Source of the DNA: an uncultured Paracoccaceae bacterium
GTDB taxonomy: Bacteria > Pseudomonadota > Alphaproteobacteria > Rhodobacterales > Rhodobacteraceae
Reading direction: 5' to 3'
Assembly (NCBI GenBank): GCA_947487205.1
Contig: CANKVU010000001.1
Span: 124,001-188,000, forward strand
DNA: 64,000 nt
Below are positions 19,582-28,254 of the stretch, in pieces. The number at the start of each line of letters is the position of its first letter. Position 1 is the first letter of the stretch. A model generated the notes under the pieces. The model was not told where the DNA came from and did no database searches. It worked only from the letters and a program-made list of their open reading frames with translations. The translations under genes were made by a program, and so were the position numbers.

Positions 19582-21600
19582 TCAGCCCGCCCCGGCCAGC
19601 CCCCGCCCCTTGAGGAGCGGCGCGACCCCCGGCATGGCGCCGCGGAAGGCGACGTAGCTCTCCGCCTCGTCCCGCGTGCCGCCGACGCGCAGCACCTCGC
19701 GCTCCAGCCGCGCCGCGGTCTCGGCATCGAACGGGTCCCCCGCCTCGCGGAACGCCTCGAAGGCGTCGGCATCCATGACCTCGGACCACATGTAGCTGTA
19801 ATAGCCCGCCGAATACCCGTCCCCGGCGAAGACATGGGCGAAATGCGGCGTCGCGTGGCGCATCCCCACCGCCTTCGGCATGCCCAGCTCCTCCAGCAAT
19901 TCCGCCTGCATCTCCATCGGGTCGTCCGGCGCTTCGCCGGCGTGGAATTCCAGGTCGACCAGCGCCGAGCCCAGGTATTCGACCGTCTGGAACCCCATGT
20001 CGTAGGTGGAGGCCGCGATCACCCGGTCGCGCATCTCGTCGGGCATCGCCTCCCCGGTCTCGGCATGGGTGGCGAACGTCGTCAGCACCTCCGGCACCTC
20101 CAGCCAATGCTCGAAGAGCTGCGAGGGCAGCTCCACGAAATCCCGCGCGACGGAGGTCCCGCTCATCGACTCGAACCGCACCTGCGACAGCAGCTGGTGC
20201 AGCGCGTGGCCGAATTCGTGGAACAGCGTCCGCGCGTCGTCGTAGGACAGACAGGCCGGACGCCCCTCGGGCGGCTTGGCGAAGTTGCACACGTTCACGA
20301 CGATCGGCCGCACGCCCTCCTTCTGCGACCGGATGGTGGAACACCACGCCCCCGACCGCTTCGACCCGCGGGCGAAATAATCGCCCAGGAACACGCCCAT
20401 GTGCTCCCCGTTCCGCGTCACCTCCCAGGCCCGCACGTCGTCGTGGTAGAGCGGCACCTCCACCGGCGTCATCTCGATCCCGTACAGCCGCTTGGCACAA
20501 TCGAACGCCGCCGCGATCATCTGCTCCAGCCGCAGGTACGGCTTCAGCCGCGCCTCGTCGAGGTCGTGCTCCTCCACCCGACGCTTCTCGGAATAATAGC
20601 GCCAATCCCAGGGCTCCAGGTCGCCGTTCACCCCGTCATTGTGCATCATCGCCGCCAGCCTCAGGCCGTCCTCCACCGCGCGCTCCCGCGCCGGCTCCCA
20701 GACCTGCATCAGAAGGTCGCGCACCGCGCCGGGCGTCTTGGCCATCTGCGTCTCGAGCTTGAACTCCGCGAAACTGTCATAGCCCATGAGCCCCGCGCGC
20801 TCCTCGCGCAGCACCAGGATCTCGGCGGCCAGCGCCCGGTTGTCGGTCTCGCCCCCGTTCGCGCCGCGGCCCGTCCAGGCCCGGTGCGCGGCCTCCCGCA
20901 GGTCCCGACGGGGCGAGAATTGCAGGAACGGCACGATCAGCGACCGCGACAGCGTGATCGTGGGGGCGCCCGTGCCGCGCTCGGCGCCGGCCGCGCGCGC
21001 GCCCTCCACCACGAAGTCCGGCAGCCCCTCCAAGTCGGCCTCGTCCAGCACCATCTGCCAGTCGCGCTCGTCGGCCAGCAGGTTCTGCGTGAATTGCACG
21101 CCGAGGCTCGCCAGCCGCTCGGTCACCTGCCTGAGCCGGTCCTTGGCGATCCCCTCCAGCTGCGCGCCGGACCGCACGAAGCTGCGCCGCGTGAGGTACA
21201 GAAGGCGCGCCTCCTCCGGGCCGAGGTCCAGCGCCTCGCGGTCGTCCCAGACCGCCTCGATGCGCGCGAACAGGTCCGCGTTCATCGCCACGTCCGAGGA
21301 ATAGGCCGACAGCATTGGCGAGAAATCCCGCGCCAGCGCCTGCCGCGCCTCGGTCGAATCGGCGCCGACGAGGTTGTAGAACACCCCCAGGACCTTCGAC
21401 AGCGTCGCGTCCGCCGCCTCCAGCGCGGCGACCGTGTTCTCGAATGTCGGCGCCTCGGCGGACCCGGCGATCTCCGCCACGCGGGCGCGCGCCTCCTCCA
21501 GCGCCGTCTCGACGGCGGGGCGGAAATCGCCGTCCACGATCCGGTCGAAGGGCGGCATCCCGAACGGCGTATCCCAGGTGTCGATGAGCGGGTTGGTCAC
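19582..21600 (-). CDS. M3-family zinc metallopeptidase (oligopeptidase A/Dcp type)
   Basis: 672-residue cytoplasmic peptidase of the thimet oligopeptidase family, degrading short peptides such as cleaved signal peptides. The zinc motif HEFGH is at 461-465 (ARTLFHEFGHALHQLLSQ), with the third ligand Glu in the following segment (ARDFVELPSQLFEHW). I start at the GTG 21600 (MTNPLIDTWDTPFG), which has AGGAG six bases upstream; an ATG at 21618 would add six residues but has only a weak ribosome site. It is read toward the convergent flavoprotein. Length matches family members (about 670-680). Confidence 0.95.
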   Translation of the reverse strand: MTNPLIDTWDTPFGMPPFDRIVDGDFRPAVETALEEARARVAEIAGSAEAPTFENTVAALEAADATLSKVLGVFYNLVGADSTEARQALARDFSPMLSAYSSDVAMNADLFARIEAVWDDREALDLGPEEARLLYLTRRSFVRSGAQLEGIAKDRLRQVTERLASLGVQFTQNLLADERDWQMVLDEADLEGLPDFVVEGARAAGAERGTGAPTITLSRSLIVPFLQFSPRRDLREAAHRAWTGRGANGGETDNRALAAEILVLREERAGLMGYDSFAEFKLETQMAKTPGAVRDLLMQVWEPARERAVEDGLRLAAMMHNDGVNGDLEPWDWRYYSEKRRVEEHDLDEARLKPYLRLEQMIAAAFDCAKRLYGIEMTPVEVPLYHDDVRAWEVTRNGEHMGVFLGDYFARGSKRSGAWCSTIRSQKEGVRPIVVNVCNFAKPPEGRPACLSYDDARTLFHEFGHALHQLLSQVRFESMSGTSVARDFVELPSQLFEHWLEVPEVLTTFATHAETGEAMPDEMRDRVIAASTYDMGFQTVEYLGSALVDLEFHAGEAPDDPMEMQAELLEELGMPKAVGMRHATPHFAHVFAGDGYSAGYYSYMWSEVMDADAFEAFREAGDPFDAETAARLEREVLRVGGTRDEAESYVAFRGAMPGVAPLLKGRGLAGAG

Positions 21601-21660
21601 GAAGGTCTCCTTTTCCATGCCCCGGAGCCTAGCGCGCGAACGCGGCTTTCGCACCCTCCC

Positions 21661-21691
21661 TCACCCTTTCGGCAAATACCCCCGCCGGAGG
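21661..21691. repeat. REP-like intergenic element, copy 3
   Basis: CACCCTTTCGGCAAATACCC then CCGCCGGAGG, same orientation as copy 2. It lies in the 158-base gap between the ThiF-like gene and the peptidase. A further hairpin (CTTTCCGCCCGGAAAG, around 21705-21722) lies beside it. Confidence 0.6.
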
Positions 21692-21758
21692 CCCGCCCCG
21701 CGATCTTTCCGCCCGGAAAGGCGCGGGGACATGTCTCGCGCGCCTCGCGCGCTCCGGC

Positions 21759-22835
21759 TCACCCCGTCCCGCAGACCGGGCAGCCCGCGCGCTTGGCCAG
21801 CCGGATCTCGCGGTGCTCGCCCCAGAGCGCGTCGTGGATCGCCATCCGCCCCCGCAGGCCCCGCCCCGCTTGCGTGATCTCCTTGATCGCCTCGGCCGCC
21901 ATCATCGTGCCCACGATCCCCGGCAGGGGCGACAGCACCCCCGCCTCGGCGCAACTCGGCGCCAGCCCCGGGGCGGGCCTTTCGGGAAAGACGCATCGAT
22001 AGCACGGCGTCCCCGCCCAGGGGGCATAGGTCGTCAGCTGCCCCTCCCACTGGCTGAGCGCGCCCGAGACCAGGGGAACCTTCGCCGCCCCGCAGGCCCG
22101 GTTCAGGACGTAGCGGGTCTCGAGGTCGTCGCAGCCGTCCAGGACCAGGTCGTAATCCGCCACCAGCGCGCCCGCGATCTCCTCGGTCAGGCGCCGGTGA
22201 TAGGGCCTGACCGCCACATGGGGGTTCACCGCCCGCATCCCCGCCTCGGCCGAGAACACCTTGGGCATCCCCACCCGGCCCTCGGCATGGATCACCTGCC
22301 GCTGCAGGTTCGTCGCCTCCACCGAATCGTCGTCGATCACCCCGATCGTGCCCACGCCCGCCGCGGCGAGGTAGAGCATCGCGGGCGAGCCCAGCCCCCC
22401 CGCCCCCACGACCAGCACGCGGGCCGCCTTCAGCCGCCTCTGGCCCGTGCCGCCGATCTCGCGCAGGACCACGTGGCGGGCATAGCGCTCGATCTCGCCG
22501 GGCGCGAACGCCCCCGGCGCGCCCTCCGGGGGCCGGTTCTCGGGCCGGTTCTCGGGGCGGTTCTCGCGCCGGTTCTCGGGCCGCACCCGCGCGCGCAGCT
22601 TGCCCAGCCCCCGGGCATAGAGCAGGACCAGCGCCCCCAGCCCCCCCAGGACCAGCCATTCCCCCGCCGATCCGCCCAGCGCCTCGCGCAGCGGTGCGCC
22701 CCGCGGCAGCGCCACGTTCGCCGCCAGCACGAGCACATAGAGGAGGCCCAGCGCGATCACGCGGGCCTGCCGCGGCCAGCCCAGCCGCGCGCCGGCGATC
22801 CAGATCGCCACGCCCAGGGCCAGGACCAGCACCAT
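21759..22835 (-). CDS. Membrane-anchored ThiF/MoeB/HesA-family adenylyltransferase
   Basis: 358 residues. The first 75 or so hold two or three hydrophobic segments (about 1-16, 25-42, 60-76) not found in E. coli MoeB. A charged linker of repeated Arg-Pro-Glu-Asn follows (about 82-102), then a full E1-like domain: YARHVVLREIGGTGQ, the ATP loop VVGAGGLGSPAMLYLAAAGVG, DDSVEATNLQRQ, DLVLDGCDDLETRY, and two CxxC pairs (CYRC, CPVC) that bind zinc. It should adenylate a ubiquitin-like sulphur carrier such as MoaD or ThiS. No carrier gene is nearby, so MoeB versus ThiF function is open. The start overlaps the dut stop as TGATG. Confidence 0.88.
   Translation of the reverse strand: MVLVLALGVAIWIAGARLGWPRQARVIALGLLYVLVLAANVALPRGAPLREALGGSAGEWLVLGGLGALVLLYARGLGKLRARVRPENRRENRPENRPENRPPEGAPGAFAPGEIERYARHVVLREIGGTGQRRLKAARVLVVGAGGLGSPAMLYLAAAGVGTIGVIDDDSVEATNLQRQVIHAEGRVGMPKVFSAEAGMRAVNPHVAVRPYHRRLTEEIAGALVADYDLVLDGCDDLETRYVLNRACGAAKVPLVSGALSQWEGQLTTYAPWAGTPCYRCVFPERPAPGLAPSCAEAGVLSPLPGIVGTMMAAEAIKEITQAGRGLRGRMAIHDALWGEHREIRLAKRAGCPVCGTG
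22533..22580. repeat. Four tandem 12-bp units inside the ThiF-like gene
   Basis: Units at 22533, 22545, 22557 and 22569 read CCGGTTCTCGGG with two changes in the third. In the coding strand they encode the RPEN/RENR linker. Being a multiple of three, copy-number change would keep the frame. Confidence 0.85.
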
Positions 22836-23296
22836 CAGCCGCGCCCCGTCGACCCGAAGCCGCCCGTCCCCCGCGGCGTGTCCGACAGCCGCTCGCGTTC
22901 GGCGAACGCCGCCTGCGGCGCGGGCGCGATCACCGCCTGCGCGATCCGCTCGCCATGGCCGATGGTCACCGGCTCCGTCCCGAGGTTGATCATCAGCACC
23001 CCCACCTCGCCGCGATAATCCGCGTCCACCGTTCCGGGCGCGTTCACCAGCGTCAGCCCGTGCCGCGCGGCCAGGCCCGAACGCGGCCTGACCTGCATCT
23101 CGACCCCCTCGGGCAGGGCCACCGCGATCCCGGTCGGCACCAGGGCGCGGGCCATCGGGGCCAGCGTCAGGCCCCGCTCCCGGTCGCCCGGCGCGAGGTT
23201 GGCGCGCAGGTCCGCCCCCGCGGCGCCCGCGCTCGCATAGGCGGGCAGGGCCACGTCCGGGTCGGCGCCCGGAAGCCGCATCACCTCGACGATCAT
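22835..23296 (-). CDS. dut: Deoxyuridine 5'-triphosphate nucleotidohydrolase (dUTPase)
   Basis: 153 residues, the usual size for a trimeric dUTPase. The five motifs are visible: [34 protein letters not shown] (catalytic Asp), [10 protein letters not shown] and the C-terminal P-loop-like [10 protein letters not shown]. It hydrolyses dUTP to dUMP, preventing uracil incorporation and supplying thymidylate synthesis. It lies 124 bases downstream of coaBC on the same strand, the coaBC-dut order found in many proteobacteria. Confidence 0.97.
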   Translation of the reverse strand: MIVEVMRLPGADPDVALPAYASAGAAGADLRANLAPGDRERGLTLAPMARALVPTGIAVALPEGVEMQVRPRSGLAARHGLTLVNAPGTVDADYRGEVGVLMINLGTEPVTIGHGERIAQAVIAPAPQAAFAERERLSDTPRGTGGFGSTGRG

Positions 23297-23420
23297 CGCC
23301 CGTCTCCCGCGCGACCGGTCGGCGCCCGCCCGGGGCCGCCTTGCGCGGCCCGTCCGTCCGCCCCGCCTCGGGGCCGGCCCGGGCCGGCTCCGGGGCGATC
23401 CGTCCCTGCCCGCCTGCCGC

Positions 23421-24719
23421 TCATCCGCCCCGCTCCGCCGGGCCCGAGAGCCGTTCCGCGATCCGGTCGATCAGGCGGCGGGCGACGGCGTCCTTGCCCG
23501 CGCGCGGCCAGGCCTCGTGCCCCTCCCCGGTCACCAGGATGACGGCGTTCTCGGTGCCGCCCATGATCCCCGTCCCCTCCGACACGTCGTTGGCCAGGAT
23601 CCAGTCGCAGCCCTTCCGCGCCCGCTTGGCGGTCGCGTTCTCGACCACGTCGTGGGTCTCGGCGGCGAAGCCGACGACGAGGTCCGGGCGCCGCCCGCCC
23701 CGCGCCACGCCCGCCAGGATGTCGGGATTCTCCACCAGGTGCAGGTCCGGCAACCGGCCGTCCTGCTTCTTCATCTTCCGGTCGGCGGCGTCGGCCACGC
23801 GCCAATCGGCGACCGCCGCCGCGAAGATCGCCGCATCCGCCGGCAGCGCCGCCTCGACCGCCCGTTCCATCTCCGCCGCCGTCTCCACCCGGACGACCTC
23901 GACCCCCTCGGGCGGGGGCACCGTCGCCGGCCCGGTGACGAAGGTGACCCGCGCGCCGGCGTCGCGCGCCGCCACCGCGATGGCGGTCCCCTGCGCGCCC
24001 GACGAGCGGTTGGCGATGTAGCGCACCGGGTCGATGGGCTCGTGCGTGGGCCCGCTCGTCACCAGGACATGGCGCCCCCGCAGCGCCCCCCCGGCGTCGG
24101 GACGGATGTCCCCCGCCGGTCCGGCATCCGCCCGGCCCCAGTCCGGCCCGGGCAAGGCGGCGGCGGGACCGGGGCGGGACGCCGGACCGGCGTCGATCGC
24201 CGCCAGGATCGCCGCCGGTTCCGCCATCCGCCCCGGCCCGTGCTCGCCGCAGGCCATGTCGCCCACATCGGGCCCCACCACCGCGATCCCGTCGCCCTTC
24301 AAGGTCGCGAGGTTGCGCTGCGTGGCGGCGTGCTCCCACATCCGGACGTTCATCGCCGGCGCGATCAGGACCGGCGTGTCCGTCGCCAGGAGCAACGTGG
24401 AGGCGAGGTCGTCGGCATGGCCCGCCGCCATCTTCGCCATCAGGTCCGCCGTCGCCGGCGCCACCACGATCAGGTCCGCCACGCGCGACAGCTGGATATG
24501 CCCCATCTCCGCCTCGTCGGTCAGGTCCCAGAGGTCCGAGAAGACCTTTCTTTCCGCCAGCGAGGACACCGATAGCGGGGTGACGAACTCGGCCCCCGCG
24601 CGGGTCAGGACCGGCGTCACGACCGCGCCCGCGCGCCGCAGCCGCCGGATCAGGTCGAGCGACTTGTAGGCGGCGATCCCGCCGCCGATGATCAGGAGGA
24701 TGTGCTTGCCCGTCAGCAT
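23421..24719 (-). CDS. coaBC: Bifunctional phosphopantothenoylcysteine decarboxylase/synthetase
   Basis: 432 residues. The N-terminal CoaC flavoprotein domain (1 to about 185) shows [17 protein letters not shown], the active-site His region [36 protein letters not shown] and the [12 protein letters not shown] loop with catalytic Cys. The CoaB domain (about 225-432) shows [20 protein letters not shown] and a Lys/Asp-rich CTP-binding part ([12 protein letters not shown]). The linker between the domains is longer than usual and Pro/Gly/Ala-rich. It catalyses two consecutive steps of coenzyme A synthesis. Confidence 0.97.
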   Translation of the reverse strand: MLTGKHILLIIGGGIAAYKSLDLIRRLRRAGAVVTPVLTRAGAEFVTPLSVSSLAERKVFSDLWDLTDEAEMGHIQLSRVADLIVVAPATADLMAKMAAGHADDLASTLLLATDTPVLIAPAMNVRMWEHAATQRNLATLKGDGIAVVGPDVGDMACGEHGPGRMAEPAAILAAIDAGPASRPGPAAALPGPDWGRADAGPAGDIRPDAGGALRGRHVLVTSGPTHEPIDPVRYIANRSSGAQGTAIAVAARDAGARVTFVTGPATVPPPEGVEVVRVETAAEMERAVEAALPADAAIFAAAVADWRVADAADRKMKKQDGRLPDLHLVENPDILAGVARGGRRPDLVVGFAAETHDVVENATAKRARKGCDWILANDVSEGTGIMGGTENAVILVTGEGHEAWPRAGKDAVARRLIDRIAERLSGPAERGG

Positions 24720-24771
24720 CGTGGCGCGACCCTAGGCCCGCGCCACCGGCGCGGCAAGGGCGGCCGGGGCG

Positions 24772-25581
24772 TCACCTGAGCGCCGCGCAGGGGTCCTCCG
24801 CACGGCGCGCGGCCGGCACCTCGACGACCACCCAGGCATCGAACGGCGCCGCCTCCCGGGGCTCGGTGAACTGTCCCAGCGCGATCACCTCCAGCTCCGG
24901 CCGCGCCCTTGCCAGCAGGGCCGGAACGCCCCTGTCGCGGCGGGCATGGCCATTCCCGGTGATGACCGCCACCGGCCCGCCGGTGCGTTCGAGCGCCTCC
25001 AGAACGGCCTCGGCCAGCGCCGCGTCGCGCAGGCGCTGCGCCGCGACCATGCCGGGCAGCGCCGCCTCGGGCAGAAGGCCGCAATGCGCCTCGGCCTGCT
25101 CGGCCTCGCGCGCGGCCTGCTCCGGCGGCGACAGGGCGATATCGAGGCCGTAGAGGGCGGGATCGGCGATCCGGCTTGACGGGCCCTCCGAGACGGCGCG
25201 CAGGATCTCGTCCCGGCCGACCTCGGCCCCCAGGATGAGCGCGTCGCCGAGGGCCTGGAATATCGGGAAATAAGTGTCGAAATCCGGCCAGCCGCGCTGC
25301 TCCCACGACAGCGCGCGGCCAAGCGCCGCCTCGTCCGCGCCCCGGCGCGCCATCGCCACGGGGCCCAGATCGGGCGGCAGCATCTCGAAGACGACCGCAG
25401 CGGGAACGAGCCGCTCTACCCAGGCGGCCTGGTTGGCGTGGTGGGCGGGCACGTCGTGCTCCTCGCCCATCACCACCACCGGGGCGTCGAGCGGGACCAC
25501 GTCCGCCGCGACCTCCTCGCAGATGGCCGGCGCCGCCCAGAGCAGGGCGGCGCCGAGCAGACAGGGCGCGGACGGCGTCAC
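24772..25581 (-). CDS. ChaN-like exported protein (DUF399 family)
   Basis: 269 residues. A Sec signal peptide (MTPSAPCLLGAALLWAAPAICEE) precedes a domain with the family motif VVVMGEEHDVPAHHANQ and a later TGNGHARRDRGVP that matches the second conserved block. ChaN of Campylobacter binds haem; catalysis in the family is unproven. The likely start is a GTG at 25581 whose last two bases are part of the rpoH stop (GTGA), so it is translationally coupled to the heat-shock sigma factor; a longer in-frame start at 25608 lies inside rpoH. No lipobox Cys in the right place is evident, so it is probably periplasmic. Confidence 0.82.
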   Translation of the reverse strand: MTPSAPCLLGAALLWAAPAICEEVAADVVPLDAPVVVMGEEHDVPAHHANQAAWVERLVPAAVVFEMLPPDLGPVAMARRGADEAALGRALSWEQRGWPDFDTYFPIFQALGDALILGAEVGRDEILRAVSEGPSSRIADPALYGLDIALSPPEQAAREAEQAEAHCGLLPEAALPGMVAAQRLRDAALAEAVLEALERTGGPVAVITGNGHARRDRGVPALLARARPELEVIALGQFTEPREAAPFDAWVVVEVPAARRAEDPCAALR

Positions 25582-26456
25582 GCGAGGAAGTTGCGGACCT
25601 CGGCGCACTGGGTTTCCAGCGCCTTGCGCATCTTACCGAAGGCCGCCGCCTCCAGCTGGCGGACCCGCTCCTTGGACAGGCCCAGTTCCGTGCCAAGGCT
25701 TTCGAGCGTCCGCGGCTGGTCGCGCAGCTTGCGCTCCCGCACGATGAAGCGTTCGCGCTCGTTGAGCTGCTGCATCGCGTCCACCAGCCACACCCGCAGC
25801 GTGTCGATGTCCTTGGCCTGGGTCACCGTCTCGTCGGCCTGGGCGCTGTCATCCTCCAGCGCGTCGATCCATTGCCGGCCCTCGTCCTCGGTCGACTGGG
25901 TGGCGTTCAGCGAGAAGTCGGAGCCGGCCAGGCGCCCCTCCATCATCTCCACGTCCTGCAGTGGCACGCCGACCTCGGTGGCGATCAGGTGACGCATCTG
26001 GTGCTTGTCGAGATACTCGCCCCGCGCCGCGGCCTCGCGCTCCAGCCGCGCCTGCACCCGGCGCATGTTGAAGAACAGCGATTTCTGGCTGGAGGTCGAG
26101 CCGGTCCGGACCATCGACCAGTTCCGCATCACGTAATCCTGGATCGAGGCCTTGATCCACCAGACCGCATAGGTGGAAAAGCGGACGCCCCGGTCGGGAT
26201 CGAACTTGTCGGCGGCCTTCATCAGGCCCAGCCCGGCCTCCTGGATCAGGTCGTTCATCGGCGCGCCGTAGCGCTTGAACTTCGCCGCCATCGAGATCGC
26301 GAGCCGCATGTAGGCCGTGATCAACCGATGCAATGCCGCCTCGTCGCGCTGGTCGCGCCACGCATAGGCAAGTTCGAGCTCCGTCTCCGCGTCGAGAAGT
26401 TCCGCCTGCATGGCGCGGCGGGAAAGCGTCTGATCGGAAAAGCCGTCGAAAGCCAT
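25578..26456 (-). CDS. rpoH: RNA polymerase sigma factor RpoH (sigma-32 family)
   Basis: 292 residues. Region 2 is intact (AYMRLAISMAAKFKRYG, DLIQEAGLGLMKAADKFDP, FSTYAVWWIKASIQDYVMRN), the RpoH box is QKSLFFNMRR, and region 4 has a helix-turn-helix (TLESLGTELGLSKERVRQLE). It should direct the heat-shock or oxidative-stress regulon. Rhodobacteraceae often carry two RpoH proteins; this one looks to me like the RpoH-II type, an opinion from memory. The ATG at 26456 has GGGGGT upstream. A possible ECF-type promoter lies at 26539-26564. Confidence 0.95.
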   Translation of the reverse strand: MAFDGFSDQTLSRRAMQAELLDAETELELAYAWRDQRDEAALHRLITAYMRLAISMAAKFKRYGAPMNDLIQEAGLGLMKAADKFDPDRGVRFSTYAVWWIKASIQDYVMRNWSMVRTGSTSSQKSLFFNMRRVQARLEREAAARGEYLDKHQMRHLIATEVGVPLQDVEMMEGRLAGSDFSLNATQSTEDEGRQWIDALEDDSAQADETVTQAKDIDTLRVWLVDAMQQLNERERFIVRERKLRDQPRTLESLGTELGLSKERVRQLEAAAFGKMRKALETQCAEVRNFLA

Positions 26457-26538
26457 GTCTCTACCCCCTAGGGACGTAAGGTGGTTGCGCGATTTCTTGG
26501 ACCGGTTGAACAATCGTTACGAAGCGCGTTCGGATCGT

Positions 26539-26564
26539 TTACGAATGGGGCCGAAGAAAGTTCC
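26539..26564 (-). promoter_or_regulatory. Candidate ECF/EcfG-like promoter upstream of rpoH
   Basis: Minus strand GGAAC (26564-26560), 16 bases, then CGTAA (26543-26539), one base off the alphaproteobacterial EcfG consensus GGAAC-N16/17-CGTT. It is about 80-110 bases before the rpoH ATG. The rest of the rpoH-comM gap (26457-26697) holds no gene. In other alphaproteobacteria rpoH2-type genes are under ECF sigma control, which makes the position sensible, but it is only a sequence match. Confidence 0.35.
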
Positions 26565-26697
26565 CGAAAAATGTTGCTCGCGCGGCCATGCGCGCTAGTC
26601 GCTCGTTGCGCGGAGCGCCGGGGACGGGCGGCGTTAACGCGCCCGCAACCCTGCTCGGGATAGGCCGCCCGGACGATGCCCGCCAAGGAGCGCCGCC

Positions 26698-28254
26698 CTG
26701 ATCTCCCGTGCCCATACGCTCGCCTTCGAGGGGATCGAGACCCGCGCGGTCGAGGTGCAATGCGCCGTGGCCCCCGGCCTGCCGAGCTTCTCCATCGTGG
26801 GGCTGCCCGACAAGGCGGTCAGCGAGGCCCGCGAGCGGGTGCGCGCCTCGCTGGCGGCGCTGGCGATCGCGCTGCCCTCGAAGCGGATCACCATCAACCT
26901 CGCGCCGGCGGACCTGCCCAAGGAGGGGGCGCATTTCGACCTGCCGATCGCGCTGGCGCTGCTGGCCGCGATCGGGATCCTGCCCGGCGACGCGGTCGAG
27001 GGGGTCGTGGCGCTGGGCGAGATGTCGCTCGACGGCACGCTGGTCCCGGTGGCCGGCGCGCTGCCCGCCGCGCTGCACGCCGCGGAGGCGGGCCGGGACC
27101 TGTTCTGCCCGGCGGGATGCGGCGCCGAGGCCGCCTGGGTGGACGCCGCGCGGGTCCTGGCGCCCGCGAGCCTGGGCGAGATCATCGCCCATTTCACCGG
27201 CCAGCGCCCCCTCGCCCCGGCCAGCCCCGGCGAGGTGGTCGCGGGCCCGCCGGGCCGGGATCTGGCCGATATCCGCGGCCAGGAACGGGCCAAGCGCGCG
27301 CTGGAGATCGCCGCGGCCGGACGCCATCACCTGATCTATGTCGGCGCGCCGGGCGCGGGGAAATCGATGCTGGCGCGCTGCCTGCCGGGGCTCTTGCCGC
27401 CGCTCTCGGCCACGGAGGCGCTGGAGACCTCGATGGTGCATTCCCTGGCGGGGCTGATCGACGAGGGCGGGATCACCCGCGACCGGCCGTTCCAGGACCC
27501 GCACCACACCGCCTCGCCGGCCGCGATCGTGGGCGGCGGCAAGGGGGCGAAGCCGGGCCAGATCAGCCTGGCCCATAACGGCGTGCTGTTCCTCGACGAG
27601 CTGCCGGAATTCGCGCGCGCCGTGCACGAGACGCTGCGCCAGCCGATCGAGACCGGCGAGGTCGTCGTGTCGCGGGCCAACGCCCATGTCCGCTATCCCT
27701 GCCGGTTCCTGCTGATCGCGGCCGCCAATCCGTGCCGCTGCGGCCACCTGGCGGACGCGGCGCTGGCCTGCGCCCGCGCCCCGGCCTGCGGGCACGATTA
27801 CATGGGCCGGATCTCGGGGCCGCTGATGGACCGCTTCGACCTGCGGGTGGAGGTGCCGCCGGTCGGCTATGCCGACCTCGAATTGCCGCCCTCGGGGGAA
27901 ACCTCGGCCATCGTCGCGGCGCGGGTCGCCGCGGCCCGCGCCGTGCAGGCGGAGCGGTTCGCCGGGCAGGACGGGGTGCGGGTCAACGCCGACGCGCAGG
28001 GCGCGGTGCTGGACGCGGTGGCCGCGCCGGACGCGGCAGGGCGCGACCTGCTGCGGCGGGCGGCGGGCCGGTTCGGCCTGTCGGCGCGGGGCTATCACCG
28101 GGTGCTGCGCGTCGCCCGCACGATCGCCGACCTGGCCGGGGACCGGGACGTGGGCGCCCCACACGTGGCCGAGGCGCTGTCGTTCCGCCTGGCCGCCGCC
28201 CCGGCGGAGGAGCGCGCCGGCGCCCGGGCTCCGGCGGACGCGGCGCGGCCCTAG
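26698..28254 (+). CDS. comM: YifB/ComM-type AAA+ ATPase (Mg-chelatase-like) with probable CTG start
   Basis: 518 residues from a CTG at 26698. The N-terminal domain (SRAHTLAFEGIETRAVEVQC, LPSFSIVGLPDKAVSEARER) resembles Lon S16-type folds; the AAA+ core has Walker A GAPGAGKS (about 216-223), Walker B LFLDELPEF and ANPCRCGH with a zinc-type cysteine group; a C-terminal helical domain follows. ComM is a hexameric helicase promoting branch migration in natural transformation; related YifB proteins are common in non-competent bacteria. The CTG is chosen because AAGGAG lies 7 nt before it and the 19 residues it adds match the conserved N-terminus; a GTG at 26755 would delete that strand. Confidence 0.92.
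   Translation: MISRAHTLAFEGIETRAVEVQCAVAPGLPSFSIVGLPDKAVSEARERVRASLAALAIALPSKRITINLAPADLPKEGAHFDLPIALALLAAIGILPGDAVEGVVALGEMSLDGTLVPVAGALPAALHAAEAGRDLFCPAGCGAEAAWVDAARVLAPASLGEIIAHFTGQRPLAPASPGEVVAGPPGRDLADIRGQERAKRALEIAAAGRHHLIYVGAPGAGKSMLARCLPGLLPPLSATEALETSMVHSLAGLIDEGGITRDRPFQDPHHTASPAAIVGGGKGAKPGQISLAHNGVLFLDELPEFARAVHETLRQPIETGEVVVSRANAHVRYPCRFLLIAAANPCRCGHLADAALACARAPACGHDYMGRISGPLMDRFDLRVEVPPVGYADLELPPSGETSAIVAARVAAARAVQAERFAGQDGVRVNADAQGAVLDAVAAPDAAGRDLLRRAAGRFGLSARGYHRVLRVARTIADLAGDRDVGAPHVAEALSFRLAAAPAEERAGARAPADAARP

Noticed and set aside
26633-26638. GTTAAC near the rpoH-comM gap as half of a CtrA site (TTAA-N7-TTAA)
   Set aside because: No second TTAA stands seven bases away, so the full CtrA motif is absent.
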